Origin: ZC4RG30 sp039917615
Lineage (GTDB): Bacteria; Pseudomonadota; Gammaproteobacteria; Steroidobacterales; Steroidobacteraceae
Length of the DNA: 33,928 nucleotides
Direction: 5' to 3'
NCBI GenBank assembly: GCA_039917615.1
Contig: JBDSJD010000013.1
Coordinates: 1-33,928 of the forward strand
Shown here piece by piece: positions 32,039 to 33,928 of this stretch (position 1 is the stretch's first letter; each line of letters begins with the position of its first letter). A program made the translations under genes and the position numbers. The notes below the pieces were generated by a model that was not told where the DNA came from, ran no database searches, and saw nothing but the letters and a program-made list of their open reading frames with translations.

Positions 32039-33011
32039 AAATCAACCCATCCAGCGGGCTCTTCACGGCACGCCCTCCCCGGTTGAGCACGTGCGTGTAG
32101 ATCATCGTGGTTCTTACATCCGAGTGGCCCAGCAGCTCCTGCACCGAGCGGATGTCATAGCCGGCTTCCAGCAGGTGGGTTGCAAAGCAGTGCCGGAAGG
32201 TGTGGCAGCCGGCCGGCCTTGTGATGCCGGCGCGCTTCAGGGCGCTTTGCACAGTGCGCTGCAACGTTCGATCGTGAACGTGATGGCGAACGATACTGCC
32301 ATCGTAAGGGTCGCGGACCAGGGAGTTGGAAGGGAACACCCAGTGCCAGGCAAAACTGACATGCGCATTGGGGTACTTTTTCTTAAGTGCATCGGGGATC
32401 GAAACCCCGGGCGAGTGCGCTTCGCGTTCGCGGTTGAACCACTGCTCCAGCTGACGCAGATGCTCGCGCAGCGGAATGGCCAGCTCGCCCGGGATCATGG
32501 TGACGCGATCCTTGCCGCCCTTGCCATTACGGACTGTCAGTTCCCGACGCTCGAGGTCAACATCTTTCACGCGAACGGTGAGCGCCTCTGTCAGGCGCAG
32601 ACCGCTGCCATAGAGCAGACCGACAACCAGTCGCGTGCGACCGCCCAGGTGCGTGAAGACCCGGCGAACTTCGTCATGGGTCAGGATGACCGGAAGCCGA
32701 CGCGGCTTGGTTGCCCGCACCACGTCTGTGAGGTTTGGCAGGTCGATCTGCAGAACCTCGCGGTAGAGAAAGATAAGCGCCTGCAGCGCCTGATTCTGCG
32801 TGCTGGCCGAGACTTTCAGGTCCAGTGCCAAATGCGTGAGAAAGGTTGTAACCTCAGGCACGCCCAGCGTGCGGGGGTGGCGACCGCCGCAGAAGCGAGC
32901 GTAACGGCGCACCCAGCCGATGTAGGTCTTTTCGGTGCGAAGGCTGTAGTGCCGGAGACGGATGGCGTCCCGTACGGCCTCCAGCAGTGTGAGGGGTTTG
33001 GAGTTGTTCAT
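32037..33011 (-). CDS. intI: Integron integrase IntI (tyrosine recombinase)
   Basis: 324 aa from ATG 33011 (GTG 33023 adds MLCG). It catalyses attI x attC cassette insertion and attC excision. The tyrosine-recombinase residues are visible: R139 in GSGLRLTEAL, K167 in GKGGKD, H270/R273 in HTFRHCFATHLLEAG, H296 in LLGHSDVRTT and nucleophile Y305. The integron-specific extra segment is present at about 200-228 (IPDALKKKYPNAHVSFAWHWVFP), as is the N-terminal SLRTEKTYIGWVRRYARF. The gene is intact and divergent from the cassettes, as in ordinary integrons. No LexA box was recognised. Confidence 0.96.
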   Translation of the reverse strand: MNNSKPLTLLEAVRDAIRLRHYSLRTEKTYIGWVRRYARFCGGRHPRTLGVPEVTTFLTHLALDLKVSASTQNQALQALIFLYREVLQIDLPNLTDVVRATKPRRLPVILTHDEVRRVFTHLGGRTRLVVGLLYGSGLRLTEALTVRVKDVDLERRELTVRNGKGGKDRVTMIPGELAIPLREHLRQLEQWFNREREAHSPGVSIPDALKKKYPNAHVSFAWHWVFPSNSLVRDPYDGSIVRHHVHDRTLQRTVQSALKRAGITRPAGCHTFRHCFATHLLEAGYDIRSVQELLGHSDVRTTMIYTHVLNRGGRAVKSPLDGLI

Positions 33012-33012
33012 G

Positions 33013-33036
33013 CCGCATAACACATTTCGCGCGACA
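33013..33036. repeat. attI-region direct repeat, copy 1
   Basis: CCGCATAA, three variable bases (CAC), then ATTTCGCGCGACA. It matches copy 2 at 21 of 24 positions and lies just upstream of the intI start codon, where an IntI accessory site or an autoregulatory site would be expected. Confidence 0.8.
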
Positions 33037-33108
33037 CGCCGCCCGAAGAGTGCCTATAGGCTACTCAGGGACTTGGAGCGGCTTCTATCCCCGTTTCTGT
33101 TGTGTTCA

Positions 33109-33132
33109 CCGCATAATGAATTTCGCGCGACA
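33109..33132. repeat. attI-region direct repeat, copy 2
   Basis: CCGCATAA, three variable bases (TGA), then ATTTCGCGCGACA, 96 bp from copy 1 in the same orientation and 14 bp before the attI core. It resembles the DR1/DR2 arrangement known at attI1, where IntI binds direct repeats next to the simple site. Confidence 0.8.
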
Positions 33133-33145
33133 AATAGAATTAATA

Positions 33146-33152
33146 GTTGGGC
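33146..33152 (+). other. attI core site (GTTGGGC)
   Basis: A GTTRRRY recombination core where the first cassette joins the platform; cleavage is expected after the G, so cassette 1 begins at 33147. The identical heptamer recurs at 33821 at the end of cassette 1, as required of a cassette boundary. Confidence 0.8.
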
Positions 33153-33193
33153 GACTGCCCTTTGAATTAGAAGTACCACGAGCGAGCTCCATC

Positions 33194-33676
33194 GTGATCA
33201 AGGCTATCCTTCAACTGGGACTGCTGGCGGTCGTCACCACGCTTTGTGTGACTGCTCCGCTAACAGGGGCTCTTGCCGCTTCCGACACAAAGCGCGTGTC
33301 TAGCCAACTACTCCTGAACGCAATATCCCGTGTGAGAATGGATACCACCACCAGCGGGCGTTCGGAGGCAGCGAAAAACATTGCTGATATGGTGAGTAAC
33401 GCCAATCTCAAGAAGGTGGATGACGCAACTTTACATGAGCTTGCGTCACTTCTGGACAGTCCAGATGAAATGGTCAGATTTTGGGTGGCTTTGGCTCTCG
33501 GAAACTTTGGCAAACGAGCGACGTTCGCAATCCCCAAACTCCTGGAGCTACTGCCTGCGGCGGACTGTGAGCGCGTCAGCCTAAACTCGAGTTCAGCCAT
33601 CCGAGGGGCACTGCCACGCATTGGAAAGAAAGCACCTCCGTACCCTGACTGCAGCCAACGACTAAGGACGCCCTAA
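33194..33676 (+). CDS. Integron cassette 1: putative exported HEAT-repeat protein
   Basis: 160 aa from GTG 33194, chosen because it gives a signal peptide (MIKAILQLGLLAVVTTLCVTAPLTGALAA) and lies wholly within the cassette. After a helical linker, residues about 80-148 resemble HEAT/PBS-lyase repeats (LASLLDSPDEMVRFWVALALGNFG, then IPKLLELLPA). HEAT repeats are protein-protein scaffolds; the partner is unknown. GC content is visibly lower than in the core genes, fitting transfer. The frame is also open back through attI to ATG 33116. It would be expressed from a platform promoter that I could not locate. Confidence 0.75.
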   Translation: MIKAILQLGLLAVVTTLCVTAPLTGALAASDTKRVSSQLLLNAISRVRMDTTTSGRSEAAKNIADMVSNANLKKVDDATLHELASLLDSPDEMVRFWVALALGNFGKRATFAIPKLLELLPAADCERVSLNSSSAIRGALPRIGKKAPPYPDCSQRLRTP

Positions 33677-33700
33677 AATGCCAATGTTGAGCAAGCAGTC

Positions 33701-33827
33701 GCCCAACAACCGCATGCAGCGATCTGGATCATCATAAAGTGAACGCGCCCGACCATCATCTAATCATGTGTGTCGGCGATTGTGCGCCAAGCGTGCGGCG
33801 TCCAGTCGCTGATGCGGGACGTTGGGC
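33701..33827 (+). other. attC recombination site of cassette 1
   Basis: R'' GCCCAAC at 33701-33707 and R' GTTGGGC at 33821-33827 are complementary. Inside, CCGCAT-G-CAGCG on the left pairs with CGCTG-ATGCGG on the right, leaving one unpaired G in the left arm: the extrahelical base that IntI uses to select the bottom strand. The variable centre brings the site to about 127 bp. This is a textbook attC structure. Confidence 0.9.
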
Positions 33828-33842
33828 GGCGCTGCCTCACCC

Positions 33843-33928
33843 ATGAATGAGACGGTTATTGTCTATCGTCCGACGGGTCTGCATGAATTGGAGCTGGTAA
33901 GAGCTACGGGATTCAGGCGCTGGCCGCC
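33843..33928 (+). CDS. Integron cassette 2 gene, 5' part only
   Basis: It starts at ATG 33843, 16 bp after the attC core, and runs off the window. The 28 visible complete codons begin MNETVIVYRPTGLHELELV and continue RATGFRRWPP. The pattern YRPxGLxELEL followed by an aromatic and PP resembles a frequent cassette and soil-genome family automatically labelled 'ADP-ribosylation/crystallin J1', whose real function is unknown. Recognition is from memory on a short fragment. Confidence 0.6.
   Translation, partial: MNETVIVYRPTGLHELELVRATGFRRWP

Overview
The window looks like chromosomal DNA of a GC-rich gammaproteobacterium, probably from the Nevskiales/Steroidobacterales/Xanthomonadales side of the class. 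This is inferred from protein character and gene order; no search was run. Three core blocks support it: a rhodanese-grxC-secB-gpsA block divergent from envC, as in E. coli yibN-grxC-secB-gpsA next to envC; tatA-tatB-tatC; and rsmG-parA-parB followed by a complete F-type ATP synthase operon, an order often found near the replication origin.

Layout. 118-3850: an MscS-type channel, an aminotransferase and a class 1B-like dihydroorotate dehydrogenase (one minus-strand operon), and TrmL. 3866-6215: gpsA, secB, grxC and a membrane rhodanese on the minus strand; the gpsA start is buried in a 50-bp triplication. 6279-10596: EnvC, a GGDEF-EAL protein with a degenerate GGDEF motif, and a DedA protein. 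10602-12742: small membrane proteins, an SRPBCC protein and an EamA transporter. 12739-14865: tatC, tatB, tatA and dtd on the minus strand. 14980-18631: cytochrome c4, an S9 peptidase and an AcuI/YhdH-type reductase, with a perfect 21-nt palindrome between the last two. 18618-21623: an unknown gene, rsmG, parA and parB. 21657-28762: a good promoter, an intrinsic-terminator-like hairpin in the leader, then atpI-B-E-F-H-A-G-D-C.

28820-33928 is the accessory end: a two-gene module of small unknown proteins, maeB, a solitary hicB with what may be the last codons of a lost hicA, and then a chromosomal integron. The integrase gene reads leftward. To its right lie two 24-bp direct repeats, an attI core (GTTGGGC), a first cassette encoding a putative exported HEAT-repeat protein, a well-formed attC site, and the start of a second cassette gene that runs off the window.

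The most unusual features are the gpsA triplication (every difference between diverged copies is synonymous, and each upstream copy is a 17-codon mini-ORF whose stop overlaps the next start), the integron with its unfamiliar cargo, the promoter-plus-hairpin leader of the atp operon, the two operator-like palindromes, and the small two-gene module.
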